In this document: one piece after another, positions 20,241 to 21,283 of the stretch
Layout of the letters: the number at the start of each line of letters is the position of its first letter
Position numbering within the stretch: position 1 is the first letter of the stretch
Assembly (NCBI GenBank): GCA_049421025.1
Contig: JBMSMG010000026.1
Span: 1 to 21,283, forward strand
Origin: RGUW01 sp049421025
GTDB taxonomy: Bacteria > Cyanobacteriota > Cyanobacteriia > PCC-6307 > Cyanobiaceae
Direction of reading: 5' to 3'
Length of the DNA: 21,283 nt
Notes under the pieces: generated by a model
Told to the model about the DNA's origin: nothing
Seen by the model: only the letters and a program-made list of their open reading frames with translations
Databases searched by the model: none
Translations under genes and position numbers: made by a program

Positions 20241-21283
20241 TCAGGCAACCGCCGCAGCCGGGGCAGCTGTTGTGCTGGCAACACCGCCATTGGCCGCTGC
20301 TACCGCCTGGGCACACAGCTTGCCGCTGAGCACAGCCCCTTCCATCGACGCCAGGTAGCGCTGCATGGTGTAGTCGCCGGCCATGAAGAAGTTCGCAATC
20401 GGCGAGGTCTGATCAGGCCGCAGCTGCTGGCAACCAGGCACGGTTTTGTAGACCGAAAGCGGCGTTTTGACGACGATCGCCTTGCGCAGGGTGGCCTGGT
20501 TGTCGCCGGTGAAGTGCACCGGGAACAGGCGCTTGAGCTCCTCAAGGGTGGCGGCGACGATGTCGTCGTCGCTGCGGCCAATCCAGTCTTTGGCCGGGGC
20601 AAATACCAGCTCAAGCATGGAGCGATCGGGATCCTCGTACTCACGGCAGGTGTTGCTCATGTCGGCATACACGCTGAGCAGGGGGCTGCGGCTGAACAGC
20701 AGATGGTCGATGTCGGTGAGCTTGCGGTCAAACCACAGATGAATGTTGATCACCGGCACGCCATTGAGCCCATCGAGCTTCTGGAAGTAAGGCAGCTGCT
20801 TCCAGGGCTCAGGCAACAGCAGCTTGAGCGGGTCCACCGGCAGGGCGCTCACATAGGCATCAGCCGTAGCGGTAAAGCCCTCGTTGCCTTTGATACCGCC
20901 GATGCGGAAGCCGGCCACCGTGCCATCGGCGTTCAGTTCGATCTCACGCAGAGGTGTATCCAGATGGACCTCGCCGCCGCGGGCCGTCACGTAATCGACG
21001 ATCGGCTGGCAAAGGCGCTGGGGCGGGTTGCCATCGAGAAACGCCATTTTGGAGCCGTCGCTCTCCTGCAGAAAGCGATTCAGCGCGGTGAGCACCACCG
21101 TGCTTGAGATCTCATCGGGATCGATGAAATTCAACGCCTTGGCCATGGCGATGAACACCTCATCGTTGACCCTCTCAGGAATGTTGTGCAGCCGGAGCCA
21201 CTCGGTCCAGGAGTACTGGTCGCACTCCTCCACATACTGCTGGCCGCGCAGCATCGCCGGCACCAGGCCCAGACCGAAGCTGA
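20241..21283 (-). CDS. crtP: Phytoene desaturase, plant type; 5' end beyond the window
   Basis: CrtP (Pds) is the FAD and plastoquinone-dependent enzyme that desaturates phytoene to zeta-carotene. Only the C-terminal 347 residues or so are in the window. The N-terminal dinucleotide-binding fold is missing because the frame runs off the right edge (FGLGLVPAML just inside it). Visible blocks include ERVNDEVFIAMAKALNFIDP, MAFLDGNPPQRLCQP, LELVFAPAKDWIGRSDDDI and the FAD-contacting C-terminus NFFMAGDYTMQRYLASMEGA. The tail is Ala-rich. It lies directly before crtB on the same strand, with two bases between. Plant-type Pds is separable from the bacterial CrtI family by these motifs. Confidence 0.96.
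   Translation of the reverse strand, partial: SFGLGLVPAMLRGQQYVEECDQYSWTEWLRLHNIPERVNDEVFIAMAKALNFIDPDEISSTVVLTALNRFLQESDGSKMAFLDGNPPQRLCQPIVDYVTARGGEVHLDTPLREIELNADGTVAGFRIGGIKGNEGFTATADAYVSALPVDPLKLLLPEPWKQLPYFQKLDGLNGVPVINIHLWFDRKLTDIDHLLFSRSPLLSVYADMSNTCREYEDPDRSMLELVFAPAKDWIGRSDDDIVAATLEELKRLFPVHFTGDNQATLRKAIVVKTPLSVYKTVPGCQQLRPDQTSPIANFFMAGDYTMQRYLASMEGAVLSGKLCAQAVAAANGGVASTTAAPAAAVA

Noticed and set aside
1..21283. Mobile element, defence island, CRISPR array or biosynthetic novelty
   Set aside because: Every sizeable stretch is accounted for by core cyanobacterial genes. There is no transposase, integrase, toxin-antitoxin pair or regular repeat, and the tRNA has no duplicated 3' end that would suggest an integration site.

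Overview
This window is from a GC-rich picocyanobacterium. The Cyanobium / high-GC Synechococcus lineage fits best. The evidence is that nearly every gene is recognisable and many are cyanobacterial or plastid-lineage genes: psbD/psbC, ycf3, ycf34, rpaA, rpaB (ycf27), crtB, crtP and a UPF0367 protein. The gene order rpaA...ycf3-radA-rpaB-plsX-fabH-fabD is, as far as I recall, typical of marine Synechococcus and Prochlorococcus. Genes are tightly packed, with many 1-4 bp start/stop overlaps and many GTG or TTG starts. I see no insertion sequence, prophage, CRISPR array, integrase or rRNA.

Layout. At the left edge psbD and a truncated psbC run leftward and encode the photosystem II proteins D2 and CP43. 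A short divergent region with two palindromes separates them from a rightward pair, a UPF0367 protein and an ECF-type ABC ATPase, followed by a hairpin and tRNA-Asn(GTT). After a 269 bp leader comes rpaA (rightward). It converges on and overlaps a leftward group: a copper-type P1B ATPase (ctaA-like), tmk and holB. Next come ycf3 (rightward) and radA (leftward), which meet tail to tail on shared stop-codon bases.

The centre is a rightward run of rpaB, plsX, fabH, fabD and plsC. It puts a global photosynthesis regulator in front of fatty-acid initiation and phosphatidate synthesis, with overlaps at three of its four junctions. plsC converges on and overlaps a leftward coupled trio, ycf34-tsaB-DUF218/YdcF. 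ycf34 is divergent from a CCA-adding enzyme gene with almost no space between them. An RRM RNA-binding protein and an alpha/beta hydrolase follow rightward. The right edge holds leftward crtP (5' end beyond the window) and crtB, the first two steps of carotenoid synthesis.

Together the genes cover photosystem II and I biogenesis, light and clock output regulation (RpaA and RpaB within 7 kb of each other), thylakoid copper supply, membrane lipid and carotenoid synthesis, tRNA maturation and modification (CCA addition, t6A) and DNA replication or repair. I found no convincing new multi-gene system. The most interesting points are small: a glycine-zipper-like N-terminal extension on PlsX, a His-rich loop in the copper ATPase, a T-stem mismatch in tRNA-Asn, a hairpin touching the tRNA 5' end, the RpaB-lipid gene coupling, and the near-zero spacing of ycf34 and cca.
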